From Bradyrhizobium sacchari (GTDB lineage: Bacteria > Pseudomonadota > Alphaproteobacteria > Rhizobiales > Xanthobacteraceae), in assembly GCF_002068095.1 (NCBI RefSeq), contig NZ_LWIG01000007.1, positions 264,404 to 314,818 on the forward strand: a stretch of 50,415 nt of DNA, in the 5' to 3' direction. Position 1 is the first letter of the stretch. The number at the start of each line of letters is the position of its first letter. This document shows, in pieces, positions 17,241 through 25,866 of the stretch. The notes under the pieces were generated by a model. That model did no database searches, was not told the origin of the DNA, and was given only the letters and a program-made list of their open reading frames with translations. The translations under genes and the position numbers were made by a program.

Positions 17241-17729
17241 TCAGAGCTTGTGCCCCTTCTGGCGCAGCGCCTCGATGAGGCGCTGCTTCAGTTCGTCGGC
17301 GGCCTTCTGGCTCACGTCCTGGCTGATCTGCGCGCTCGCCTGGGCCAGCGCGTCCGACTTCTCCAGGAACTTTTGGCCCGCCGGCGCTGCGTAGAAGGTG
17401 TCGATCTGGCGCAGCTCGTCCACCGTGAAAGTCTGGGCATAGAGCGCCGCGATCTGGTCGGTCATGGACGCAACGAACGGCGCATAGATCTCGGAGCCGG
17501 GTGCCGTGACCGCATCGTAGTCACGCTCGATCTCCGGCCTGTCCTGGGCGACCACGGGCCGCAGCTTGAGCAGGAGCTGCGGCAGCAATGCGCGGTACTG
17601 ATCGGCGATCTTCAAGGTGACGACAAGCTTGCGCGCCGCGCTCATCGCCTCCGGCGACGGCGCCTGTGCCGATGCGCCGCAGACGAGAAGCAGGAGAGCG
17701 CCGGCGATCGTCAGCAAACGTCTGGACAT
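17241..17729 (-). CDS. DUF2059 domain secreted protein
   Basis: A 162-aa protein. An N-terminal signal peptide (MSRRLLTIAGALLLLVCGAS, cleavage near SAQA) is followed by a helical domain typical of DUF2059: tandem helices around YAQTFTVDELRQIDTFYAAPAGQKFLEK. GGAGAG precedes the ATG. It is exported to the periplasm; the biochemical role of the family is unknown. The OpgC-like gene upstream ends 46 bases before its start on the same strand, so co-transcription is possible. Confidence 0.88.
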   Translation of the reverse strand: MSRRLLTIAGALLLLVCGASAQAPSPEAMSAARKLVVTLKIADQYRALLPQLLLKLRPVVAQDRPEIERDYDAVTAPGSEIYAPFVASMTDQIAALYAQTFTVDELRQIDTFYAAPAGQKFLEKSDALAQASAQISQDVSQKAADELKQRLIEALRQKGHKL

Positions 17730-17775
17730 TGAGCTCTCCGTTGGACCTCTCCGTGAGAGCGGTCGGTGCGAAGTT

Positions 17776-18987
17776 TCAGCGGCTCGCAGGGGCGACAGTG
17801 GCGGTTGCGGTGCTCTCGGCCGCCATCTCCGGCTCCTCGATCTCCGTCACCTTCACGAACAGATTCGGCACGCGCTCGGCCCGGCTGAGCAGCCAGGCGG
17901 CGCCGACCATGATGACGATGCCGACGATGGAGACGGCGAGCTGCTCCCAGATCCCCTTGCTGTACTGTGTCAGGATCCAGTGCGCCGAGAACGACAGGAA
18001 CACGCCGAGGCAGAAGATCGGCAGCGAATGCTGGCCGCAGAGGATCACGGGGCGCAGCCAGGGTGCTTGCAGCGCCCGCCATTTGCGCGAGATGAAATGC
18101 GTCACCCAGATCGCCAGCGCCAGGAAGTGCGTGAAGCGCAGCATGTCGAGGTCGGTCTTGTCGATCGGGTAGATCAGCTTGATCATCCATTTCGGGACCA
18201 GGGCCTCGAGCGCATGGACGTGCCAGGTCATCACGATCAGCAGCGCGAACACCAGCCACGCCGCCGCGAGCGCCATCGCCGTCCTGGACCAGACCCATTT
18301 CGCGATCTTTTCGACCTGGCCTATGCCGCACCAGGCCGCGAACACGAACATCAACTGCCAGCAGAACGGGTTGAAGTACCAGTGGCTGCCGGGCGGATAG
18401 GACGCCACGTTCCAGTCGAACCAGCGCGACAGCATATAGAGCACGACAGAGCCGGCGAGCGTCAGGTTCGGCCGGCGCACCAGGCACCACACGATGAAGG
18501 GCGAGGCGAACACCAGCGTGATGTAGAGCGGCAGCACGTCGAGATTGACCGGCTTGTACTTCAGGACGATCGCCTGCCCGATCAACTCGTCCGGATGCGA
18601 CAGGAAATTGAACACGTTGAACTCGTGCTCGTACATCGGATTGTCGAAGCGGCGCGCAGTGCGGGCGATCTGCGCGGTGAACAGGAGGAACAGCATGATG
18701 TGGGCGACATACATCTCGGCCGCTCGCCGCCACAGCCGCTTGAGCGCGGCGAGAAACCAGCCGCCCGCGACGATCGGTCCGTAGATCCAGCCGACCAGAT
18801 AGCCGGAGATGAAGACGAAGAACTCGGCGGCGTCGCTGAAGCCGTAATTGCGCAGCGTCAGCCAGGCCACGACGTCGTGCGGGATGTGATCGAGGAAGAT
18901 CATCCACAGCCCGATGCCGCGAAACAGATCGAGCCGCAGATCGCGCTCGATCGGTGCGAGGAGTGCAGACTGGTCTCGTGTGATCAT
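17776..18987 (-). CDS. opgC: OpgC-family membrane acyltransferase
   Basis: A 403-aa polytopic membrane protein with about ten helices. The conserved N-terminal block RDLRLDLFRGIGLWMIFLDH and following YGFSDAAEFFVFISGY are characteristic of OpgC proteins, which add succinyl or similar groups to periplasmic cyclic or linear glucans. The ATG at 18987 gives the family start; longer extensions to 19056 are unlikely. The C-terminal 30 residues are a hydrophilic Ala/Thr/Glu-rich tail. No glucan synthase gene is adjacent in the window. Confidence 0.87.
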   Translation of the reverse strand: MITRDQSALLAPIERDLRLDLFRGIGLWMIFLDHIPHDVVAWLTLRNYGFSDAAEFFVFISGYLVGWIYGPIVAGGWFLAALKRLWRRAAEMYVAHIMLFLLFTAQIARTARRFDNPMYEHEFNVFNFLSHPDELIGQAIVLKYKPVNLDVLPLYITLVFASPFIVWCLVRRPNLTLAGSVVLYMLSRWFDWNVASYPPGSHWYFNPFCWQLMFVFAAWCGIGQVEKIAKWVWSRTAMALAAAWLVFALLIVMTWHVHALEALVPKWMIKLIYPIDKTDLDMLRFTHFLALAIWVTHFISRKWRALQAPWLRPVILCGQHSLPIFCLGVFLSFSAHWILTQYSKGIWEQLAVSIVGIVIMVGAAWLLSRAERVPNLFVKVTEIEEPEMAAESTATATVAPASR

Positions 18988-19319
18988 GGCCCCCGCCTCT
19001 TCGGGTGGGCGTCGCGCCATGGCGGCGCCGGCAAAATGGAATGCTAAAAAATGCAAATCAAAAGGTCACCTGACCCTGTGGCCAGCTGCCCGCCCACGGT
19101 AGCCGACCCCTGTGTCCGCGCAAGGGACTTCGTCAGTGCGACGCGGCGACCACTGCCGAGCCGCACCCGATTCAAAAAACATCGAAAACAACCCCATGCA
19201 CAGTAGAACGGCCGCGACAAACCCTTGATATCATTACGAAATAAAAGAGCCATCCTGGGCAGGAAAAACGGTGTGGCGGTACGATCGCACGCCAAAACCG
19301 TTGAACGCCAAAGATCAGG
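18988..19319. other. Intergenic region with a terminator-like hairpin
   Basis: 332 bases upstream of opgC and downstream of the cyclase-like gene. No coding frame was recognised. It should contain the opgC promoter. AT-rich patches lie near 19045-19065 and 19215-19250. A hairpin for the cyclase-like gene lies at the right end and is listed separately. Confidence 0.6.
19264..19302 (-). terminator. Probable terminator of the cyclase-like gene
   Basis: Read on the minus strand, AACGGT...GGCG pairs with CGCC...ACCGTT across a ten-base loop and is followed by TTTT. The stem has internal mismatches. It starts 18 bases after the stop of the cyclase-like gene. Confidence 0.6.
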
Positions 19320-22300
19320 TCAGCTCGTCGCCCCTGGGGCGAGCATCTCGTTCAGCATCGCCTCGGCCTTCTGCTTGAGCGGCAGCGCGCCGTTGTCGGA
19401 GGCGATCGCGATCGCCGCGCGCAAGGCGGCCAGGACCGCGACCCTGTTCGCCTCGTCCGAGGCCGGGGTCACCATGGCCTCGCCGACCAGCGCCTCGGCC
19501 TCGAGGCCGGAAAAGCCCTGCTGGCGGGCGGTGTTGCGGGCCTCGCGCAACATGTTCTGCGCGGCCTGGACATCGCCGAGGCGGTGGGTGGCGAGCGCAA
19601 GATAGATCGAGCTGCGCAGCACCGCCGAGGTGTAGCCGACCGCCTTCGCCTCCTCGCGCGCCTCGGCCAGCATGCCGCGCGCCCGGTCGAACAATCCCTG
19701 CTCCAGATAGGCGATGCCGAGGTGGCAGGCGAGCACCGGCACGAACAGCCGGATGCCGTGCTTCTGCGCCAGCACGAAGCCGTCTTCGAGGATGGCAGCG
19801 GCCGCCGCCGGATCGCCCTGGCCGAGCTTCAGCCAGCCGCCGCTGTAGGCGGCACCGACCCGGTCGTAGGGACGCCCGGTCTCCTCGGCGATCGCGGCCG
19901 CTTCGCGCTCGAGCTGCTCGGCGGTATCGAGTTCGCCCATGACGGTGTGGGTGAAGCTCTTCATCATGCAGCAGAGGAGGAGCGTATGTTTCGGGGGTGT
20001 GCCAATGGGTGGGCTGGAATCCGGTCCCTTCAACTGAATTCGGACACGCGCGAAAGCTTGCTCGGCCGCCTGATAGCGCCCCGCGAGAAAATAGGCCTGC
20101 CCGAGGCCATATTCGGCGGCATTCAGCCAGCCGAGATTGCCCCACTTCTTTGCAAGGACGATCACATCCTCGCTGATCGCAACTGCCTCGGCAGGCGTGC
20201 CATAGAAGTTTTGGGCCGCAGCCGAGACTGTCATCGCAGCAACCTTACGCTCGATATCATCGATCGCGTCGGCGCGCCGCTCGGCTTCCTTTCCGTGATC
20301 CAGCCACTCGGATACCTGACCGGATGCCATGAATGCCAAACGCGCCTCCAGCCGGAGATCGATCGCATTTGCCTCCCGCGAACGAGTCAGGTCCGTCTTG
20401 TCGAGAGAATTCATCGCGATCACGAAATAATTGGCCGCATCGGCAAACGCCGAGCGCGCGAAACACTTTAGCGCGGCTCCTTTGCCGTGGAGAAACGCCT
20501 TCTGCCAATCCTTCGCCCGGGTCGCGTGATAGCAGAGCGTGTCTGGACCATCGGCCCATGCCTCATCGGTCTCGAGTGCCGCGAGAATACCTGCATGGAT
20601 ACTTTCGCGCACCTTTTCGATCATCGAATCGTAGGTCACCTGCCTGACCATCTCGTGCCGAAATTCGAGCGAGTCCTCGAGCTCGCTATCGATCCTGACG
20701 AGCAGCTCCGCCCGGTCGAGCGCCGTAAGGCAACCCTGAAAGACGTCTTCCGGTAAGGCCGCCACTTTCCGCAGCATGGCCTGGTTCGCCCGGGGTCCAA
20801 GCGCCGCGGCTATCTGGAGCAGCGATCGCTCCTGTCGTGACACGCGATCGAGCCGCGCCGCGATCACGCCCTGAATGCTGCTGGGAATGCCGAGCTCATC
20901 GATAGGACGGGCCAGAGAGAGGTCGCCCCACTGGCCGAGAAGCATACCGCTGTCCTTCAGACTGCGGCAGACCTCCTCGATGAACAACGGAACGTTGGCC
21001 GTGTGAGAGATGATCCGGTTCTTCAGGTCCGCGTTCGACGTCGCAGGTCCAAGCATCTCCGCGAGCATGGCGCGGCCCGAATCGTCGTCGAGGGGCCGGA
21101 TCGCAACGATTTCGGCCTGACAGCGCGCGATCCACACTGGCATTCCATTCGGCCGGGTCGTCAGTAGCACGAGCAGATCAGGGCATTGCAGCCCAGAGAG
21201 GATGGCCACGACCGCATCGCTGGCCCGGTCGATCCAGTGCACATCCTCGATCAGCAGGACCGTACGCTGGCGACGGGCGACGGCCTCGACCAGCGCGCAG
21301 CTCGCATCTGAGATTGCGCGCCCGCGCGCGTGAGGCCCCAATTCGTCCCATTGAGGATCGGAAATCGGCAGGTCCAACACGGCATCAACGGCTCGTTGCT
21401 GTATCGCCGGCAACGCATCTCTGAGATCGTCCGCCCTTGCTGGATCTCGCGCAGCAGCGTCAAGGATTGACTGCAACACTCGCTTGAGGGCGCTGTAAGG
21501 GGCGCCCTGGAGATTCGGGCTACACTCCGCATCGATCAACCGCCAGCCGCTGGCGCGGAGGTCCTGCACAAACTCATGTGCCAGGCGGGACTTTCCAATC
21601 CCGGCATCGCCCATCAACAAAACCGTCTGACGATTTATGGCAACCCCTTCAGCAGCGCGCCGCAGCAGCACGCGCTCCGTCGCGCGATCGACAAACCGCG
21701 AGACGCTGCGTGCGCGGCGCACCCGCCAGCTTGAAAGATCACTGGCGCCCAGAAGCCGGTACACGGGAAGCGGTTCGTTGAATCCACGTAACGCCTTGCG
21801 ACCGAGAAAGTCGAAACGGACGTGCCCTTCCGCAAGCTTCTGGCAGGCTTCCGACGCATAGATCTGATTGGCCTCGGCCGCCCCCTCCAACCTCGCGGCA
21901 AGATGCTGGGCAGCGCCACCGATCTCGTAAACCTTGGAGAACTCGCTCGCGACCATGTAGGCGACGACATGGCCAGAGTGGAGGCCGACCCGAACCTGCA
22001 GCCCGGCATCACCCAGGCCGACAACGCGCCGGACCAGCTCGATCGCCGCGTGGCAGGCGAGCGGAGCGTGATTGTCGTCGGCGATCGGAGCGCCGAATAC
22101 GGCAGCCAGCCCGTCGCCCAGCTCCTTGCTGACGATACCGCCGAACTGGCGCACCGCGCCTCGCATGGCTGCGAGTGCAGGTTCAAGCCGCGAGACGGCC
22201 TCTTCGGGCTCCAGCTCCGCGACCAAGCCTGTCGAATCGATCACATCGGCGCGAAGAATGGTGACGAACCTGCGCTCGCTCTCTGGGTCTTCCCGCCGGT

Positions 22301-22373
22301 GGACCGCGGCACCGCATTTTGGGCACCGATCATCAGCTTGATCGATCGTCGACTTACACGTCAAACAGTGCAT
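19320..22373 (-). CDS. Zinc ribbon, class III cyclase-like, AAA-type ATPase and TPR regulator
   Basis: A 1017-aa multidomain protein. Residues 1-22 form a Cys4 zinc ribbon (C3, C6, C17, C20). Residues 33-200 are a class III nucleotide cyclase domain: both metal-binding Asp positions are kept (D43 in RADVIDST, D87 in GDGLAAVFGAP), but the usual Asp and Asn of the G-D-x-V-N-x-A-A-R-L stretch are replaced (GGAAQHLAARL, 152-162). A STAND-like ATPase follows, with Walker A GDAGIGKS at 255-262 and Walker B VLLIEDVHWID. The C-terminal third is TPR-like. Such proteins are signalling regulators in rhizobia; catalytic activity is doubtful. GAAGG precedes the chosen ATG; the frame is open to 22490. Confidence 0.88.
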   Translation of the reverse strand: MHCLTCKSTIDQADDRCPKCGAAVHRREDPESERRFVTILRADVIDSTGLVAELEPEEAVSRLEPALAAMRGAVRQFGGIVSKELGDGLAAVFGAPIADDNHAPLACHAAIELVRRVVGLGDAGLQVRVGLHSGHVVAYMVASEFSKVYEIGGAAQHLAARLEGAAEANQIYASEACQKLAEGHVRFDFLGRKALRGFNEPLPVYRLLGASDLSSWRVRRARSVSRFVDRATERVLLRRAAEGVAINRQTVLLMGDAGIGKSRLAHEFVQDLRASGWRLIDAECSPNLQGAPYSALKRVLQSILDAAARDPARADDLRDALPAIQQRAVDAVLDLPISDPQWDELGPHARGRAISDASCALVEAVARRQRTVLLIEDVHWIDRASDAVVAILSGLQCPDLLVLLTTRPNGMPVWIARCQAEIVAIRPLDDDSGRAMLAEMLGPATSNADLKNRIISHTANVPLFIEEVCRSLKDSGMLLGQWGDLSLARPIDELGIPSSIQGVIAARLDRVSRQERSLLQIAAALGPRANQAMLRKVAALPEDVFQGCLTALDRAELLVRIDSELEDSLEFRHEMVRQVTYDSMIEKVRESIHAGILAALETDEAWADGPDTLCYHATRAKDWQKAFLHGKGAALKCFARSAFADAANYFVIAMNSLDKTDLTRSREANAIDLRLEARLAFMASGQVSEWLDHGKEAERRADAIDDIERKVAAMTVSAAAQNFYGTPAEAVAISEDVIVLAKKWGNLGWLNAAEYGLGQAYFLAGRYQAAEQAFARVRIQLKGPDSSPPIGTPPKHTLLLCCMMKSFTHTVMGELDTAEQLEREAAAIAEETGRPYDRVGAAYSGGWLKLGQGDPAAAAAILEDGFVLAQKHGIRLFVPVLACHLGIAYLEQGLFDRARGMLAEAREEAKAVGYTSAVLRSSIYLALATHRLGDVQAAQNMLREARNTARQQGFSGLEAEALVGEAMVTPASDEANRVAVLAALRAAIAIASDNGALPLKQKAEAMLNEMLAPGATS

Positions 22374-22620
22374 TCGAGCGCCTTCAATGTCTCGGGAAGA
22401 TGGTTGGTCATCCCCGCGAGCGATGGATACCAAGATTACCAGTCGAGGACTTCTTAGCAATGAGCTCTGCTGCCTTGCTAGACGAAGCACAGCCGCCGAT
22501 GGTACTTTCCGGAATCGATCAGTAACGAGGCATGAGTTTTTCGCTGCGCCAGAGCACCGCTGGGGCGGCTATTTTTGCAGAATTTTCCCGGGGCAGCGAA
22601 GTCATTACAGGAATGGGGCG

Positions 22621-23112
22621 ATGGGCACCAAGACCTACAACGGCAAGCAGTTCAGAGACTTGATGAACAGCAACTACTACCCGCTGGCGAACATGAAGAA
22701 GAGCGTGGCGAAGCTCAAGGCATCGGACGACATCGATCTGCCGACCCTGGAATACGGCCAGTACCATCTGATTCTGACGCCGGCCTCGAAGTGGCCGGAG
22801 GGAAGCGCCAAGTACTGGCACAAGGAGAAGGGCCGGGCTCGTCTCGACCTCAGTACCCAGCCGAACACGGTCCCCCTCTCCAGGGATGAGCCGGGCGTGA
22901 TCCCCCTGACGCGATGCGACCTGCTCGATGCGTGCGTGCGGAAGTGCTTCAATTCCGAGCCGCCGATCCCGATGAAGACCAACATCATCACCCACGCGGC
23001 CAGCGATGCCTTCGCCCACCGGCACGAGATCCGGCTGGAGTGGGAGTACAAGAAGGGCTCGGACAAGCCGACGCTGCTCCATCTGACGATGGTCTGCCCG
23101 CACAGGGGCTGA
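22621..23112 (+). CDS. Conserved hypothetical protein
   Basis: A 163-aa protein with no family I recognise. It is mixed alpha/beta with a basic N-terminal half (KTYNGKQFRDLMNSNYYPL), no signal peptide and no membrane segment. There are two closely spaced cysteines at RCDLLDACVRKC. The chosen ATG has AGGA about ten bases upstream; the frame is open back to 22387, but that part overlaps the divergent cyclase-like gene's start region. Codon use is normal for the region, and a terminator follows the stop, both supporting a real gene. The 247-base divergent gap upstream should hold both promoters. Confidence 0.72.
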   Translation: MGTKTYNGKQFRDLMNSNYYPLANMKKSVAKLKASDDIDLPTLEYGQYHLILTPASKWPEGSAKYWHKEKGRARLDLSTQPNTVPLSRDEPGVIPLTRCDLLDACVRKCFNSEPPIPMKTNIITHAASDAFAHRHEIRLEWEYKKGSDKPTLLHLTMVCPHRG

Positions 23113-23137
23113 TCAGAAACATTCTGACAATCATTGA

Positions 23138-23168
23138 CGCCCGTGCACCAAAGACGCGCGGGCGTTTT
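23138..23168 (+). terminator. Rho-independent terminator of the hypothetical gene
   Basis: CGCCCGTGC (23138-23146) pairs with GCGCGGGCG (23156-23164) with one G-T wobble and a nine-base loop, followed by TTTT and further T-rich sequence. It begins 26 bases after the stop. Confidence 0.8.
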
Positions 23169-23253
23169 GTTTTGCCCGCGCCGCGGCGTGGTCGCAGCTG
23201 TCGGGGCGCGCCGCCGCAGGTGACGTTTTCAACCGGCCACGGCCCTCGTCTGC

Positions 23254-24135
23254 TCAGAACTGCAAGACATGAGACTCTGCGCGCGCCACAGAGCCGCCGA
23301 GCAGGCAGCCAACGGGCCTGCTGCCAGCGAAGCCGAGGCGCACCCGGATCTCGGACAACGCCCCCATGGCCCGCCCCTGCATGATGGTGATCCTTTCGCT
23401 GTCGCGTTCGACCAGTCCGTTCCTGAGCAGTCCGAACGCGAGCGCCGCGGCGGCGATGCCGGTGGCGGCATCTTCCGGATAGCCCGACGATTTCGGAAAC
23501 TGCCGCGCCTCGAAGCGCCGTTCGCCCTGATGGTCCACGGCGTAGGGATAAAGACCGGTGGACCCGATCCGTCCGCAACACGCTTCGATCCGCGCGGGGG
23601 CCGGCACCAGTCCGTTGAGCTCGCGGACGCCTTTCATCGGGATCAGCGTCTTCACGCGCGACGTGACGGCGTTCTGGATGGGCAGGTCGAGCAGATCGCG
23701 GCGCGACAGCTTGAGCACCGACAGAACGTCTTCCTCTTCGGCACGCGAGAGATCGACGACCTTGCCGACAGGCTGGCTGATCTCGACGGACGGCTCAGCC
23801 GAGCTGCCACGATCGACATAGCCTGTCACAGCGCCGCTGCGCGTCTCGATGCGGACCTGATCGCCGGACAACAAGCCCTTGGTCGCGAGCAGCCACAGCG
23901 CGCCGATCGTCGCGTGACCGCACATCTCCATCTCGTGGCGCGGCACCCAGAAGCGGAAGGCATAGTCGGTGTCAGGGCTCGCTGCCGGCAGGACGAAGCC
24001 CGATTCGTGACCGAAGTGTCGGGCCACCGACTGCATTGCCGTGTCCGCAAGGTTCGAGGCGTCCACGACGATCGGACACGGATTGCCGCCACGCCCCATA
24101 TGCGTGAACACATTGACGAGCTCGACCTCGGTCAT
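23254..24135 (-). CDS. PhzF-family isomerase/epimerase
   Basis: A 293-aa two-domain protein of the PhzF (diaminopimelate-epimerase-like) fold. Visible marks are the N-terminal NVFTHMGRGGNPCPIVV, the catalytic glutamate in HFGHESGFV (Glu44), the CGHATIGA phosphate-loop-like turn and the C-terminal PEDAATGIAAAALAFGLL. There are no phenazine genes nearby, so the enzyme probably isomerises some other small metabolite. AGGTGAG seven bases before the ATG at 24135 decides the start over the GTG at 24145-24147. It is the last clearly core-like gene before the mobile region. Confidence 0.9.
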   Translation of the reverse strand: MTEVELVNVFTHMGRGGNPCPIVVDASNLADTAMQSVARHFGHESGFVLPAASPDTDYAFRFWVPRHEMEMCGHATIGALWLLATKGLLSGDQVRIETRSGAVTGYVDRGSSAEPSVEISQPVGKVVDLSRAEEEDVLSVLKLSRRDLLDLPIQNAVTSRVKTLIPMKGVRELNGLVPAPARIEACCGRIGSTGLYPYAVDHQGERRFEARQFPKSSGYPEDAATGIAAAALAFGLLRNGLVERDSERITIMQGRAMGALSEIRVRLGFAGSRPVGCLLGGSVARAESHVLQF

Positions 24136-24170
24136 TGGATAGCTCACCTGACGATTGCCGCATCACTCTG

Positions 24171-24206
24171 AAAACAAAAACGGCCCGCATCAAGCGGGCC
24201 GTTTTC
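24171..24206. terminator. Bidirectional terminator-like hairpin
   Basis: AACGGCCCGC (24179-24188) pairs perfectly with GCGGGCCGTT (24194-24203), loop ATCAA, with A-rich sequence before and TTTT after. It works in either direction by sequence. It lies upstream of the PhzF gene and before the IS/integrase scar, so it may have ended a gene that has since been removed. Confidence 0.75.
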
Positions 24207-24382
24207 GTATCGGATCCGGTCAATCCGAATTTGGTTGCGGGGAGGCGCAACACCCGATTGTTGCGATTGGTAGAACAAGAAATTCCCTGGCCCGTGGCAT
24301 GAACGATCCCGACCTGGGAGCCTAGTTTCTGTACGTCACGGAACACCCTCTAAGTTATTGATTTTTCTTGCCATCGCATATG

Positions 24383-25125
24383 ATGCCGACACTGCTCACG
24401 ACCCTTGAGGCGCTGGCGACGGTGCGGTTCGAAACACCGCCCGGCAAACAGCTGCAGATCGATTTTGGCGAGCGGCTGGTCGAGATCGGCGGCAGCAAGG
24501 TTCGTGCCTACCTGTTCGTCGCCACGTTGTGCTACTCGCGCCGGCACCATGTCAGGGCATTCCGCGACGAACGGCAAGAGAGCTGGTTCGATGGCTTGGA
24601 AAGCGCCTCGTGAAGTTTGGCGGCGTGCCCGAGGAAGTGCTGTTCGATAATGCGCGTGCGCTGGTCGTGGAACACAATGCCGCCACGCGCACCATCGTGT
24701 TCAATGACAAGCTGACCGCGTTTGCCAATCACTGGGGCTTCTGGCCACGGGCCTGCGCGCCATATCGGGCGCGCACCAAGGGCAAGACCGAGAATGGCGT
24801 CGGCTACGTCAAGCGGAACGCGGTCGCCGGCCGCAGCTTCCCGAGCTGGGAAGCCTTTGAGGCGCACCTTGAGGCTTGGACGCGGGAGATCGCCGACCTA
24901 CGCCAGCATGGCACGACTGGCGAAGCACCGATGGAGCGCTTCAGGCGCGCTGAGGCGCATGCGCTGAATCCCATCGTCGGGAGGACGCTCTTCCAGGCCG
25001 CACGTGATCTGATCCGGCGCGTGCGGGCCGACTGCGCGGTCGAGATCGATGGCAACGCCTACTCTGTGCCATGGCGGCTGATCGGCGAGACGGTGAGAGC
25101 GACGATCGCCGATGGCCTGGTGCGC
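24383..25125 (+). pseudogene. istA: IS21-family istA transposase remnant
   Basis: Encodes part of an IS21-type transposase: PPGKQLQIDFGERLVEIGG and FGGVPEEVLFDNARALVVEH carry conserved Asp residues of the DDE domain, then the NHWGFWPRACAPYRARTKGKTE-type block and the SPW-like NAYSVPWRLIGETV. The N-terminal part (about the first 120 residues) and the C-terminus are missing, as is istB. A one-base loss near 24600-24606 shifts the frame (ESAS-stop versus VKFGGVP). The 3' part is replaced directly by an integrase remnant. No terminal inverted repeats were found. It is inactive. Confidence 0.85.
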
Positions 25126-25516
25126 AAGGGCCGTACCTATCGGTATGCTTGGCGAGGTGGGCCACGGCCGCGAGGTGAACCTGGATCGCCGGAATTCATC
25201 GCTTCCTACAACGAAGCGGTGGAGCACCGGCGCACGCCTGACAAGGCCCGTTTTCGCTTCGTGGTCGGACTACAAAAGCCGCGAGTTCAAGAAGCTTTCG
25301 CCATCGACGCGAGAGGAAGGGGGAAAATGGCTCGACCGTATCCTCGATCATTTTGGCGACCTACGCATAGCTCAATTCGATCGACCGGAAAAAATCCGGC
25401 CGCTCATTCGCCGTTGGCATGACAAGTGGTCAGACACTCCGCGTACCGCCGACTATGGTCTGCAGGTGCTATCGCGAGTGCTCGCGCACGCCGTCGAAAG
25501 CATCAGTCTCCAATGA
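25126..25516 (+). pseudogene. Tyrosine integrase remnant (N-terminal and core-binding part)
   Basis: Continuing in the frame of the istA relic, the sequence switches to an integrase N-terminus (KGRTYRYAWRGGPRPRGEP then GSPEFIASYNEAVEHRRTPD). Near 25255-25262 the frame shifts, and the core-binding domain follows (SDYKSREFKKLSPSTREE, then PRTADYGLQVLSRVLAHAVE). It stops before the catalytic domain, with no Arg-His-Arg-Tyr residues. It is a relic of a phage or island integrase. Together with the istA fragment it marks the left edge of the accessory region. Confidence 0.8.
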
Positions 25517-25866
25517 TAACTATGATCCCGCGAGCTTGTTCGGTCTTGTCGATAGCTGAAAAGGCGGTTTCGATACGAAGAAGTTAAAGCTCTCGTCCGA
25601 TTGGGTTAGTCTGTTCCAGCCTGAACAATTCAACGACCCGTCACTATGCGTCTGTGACGACAGGAGCAAAGAAAGCGCGGACTTCATTTTTGCGGATGCA
25701 CCCAATCGTCGGGTCGTATTGGTGCATGCCAAACAGGGGACGGGTTTCCGCTAGCGCGGATGCATGCATGGGAGAGCCACGGCCCGACATAGCCGCCTTC
25801 GACAACGCTTGGCCCGCGCGCTCAGCCTCGCGCTGAGCTGATGAGGAAGCGGCTGCCTTGTGGGAC
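25517..25866 (+). other. Gene-free stretch with a possible decayed coding remnant
   Basis: No intact gene. In one plus frame from 25569 to about 25755 there is a protein-like run containing FNDPSLCVCDDRSKESADF and NRRVVLVHAKQG, ended by a stop; the same frame also has a stop at 25557-25559. The composition looks like true protein rather than noise, but I do not recognise the family, and neighbouring frames do not clearly continue it. Confidence 0.35.

Noticed and set aside
24230..24275. tRNA-like 3' end (TGGTTGCGGGG) near the left edge of the accessory region, a possible second attachment site
   Set aside because: Only about eleven bases resemble a reversed initiator tRNA end; no T-arm or anticodon arm follows, and it does not match the 48-base tRNA fragment on the right.
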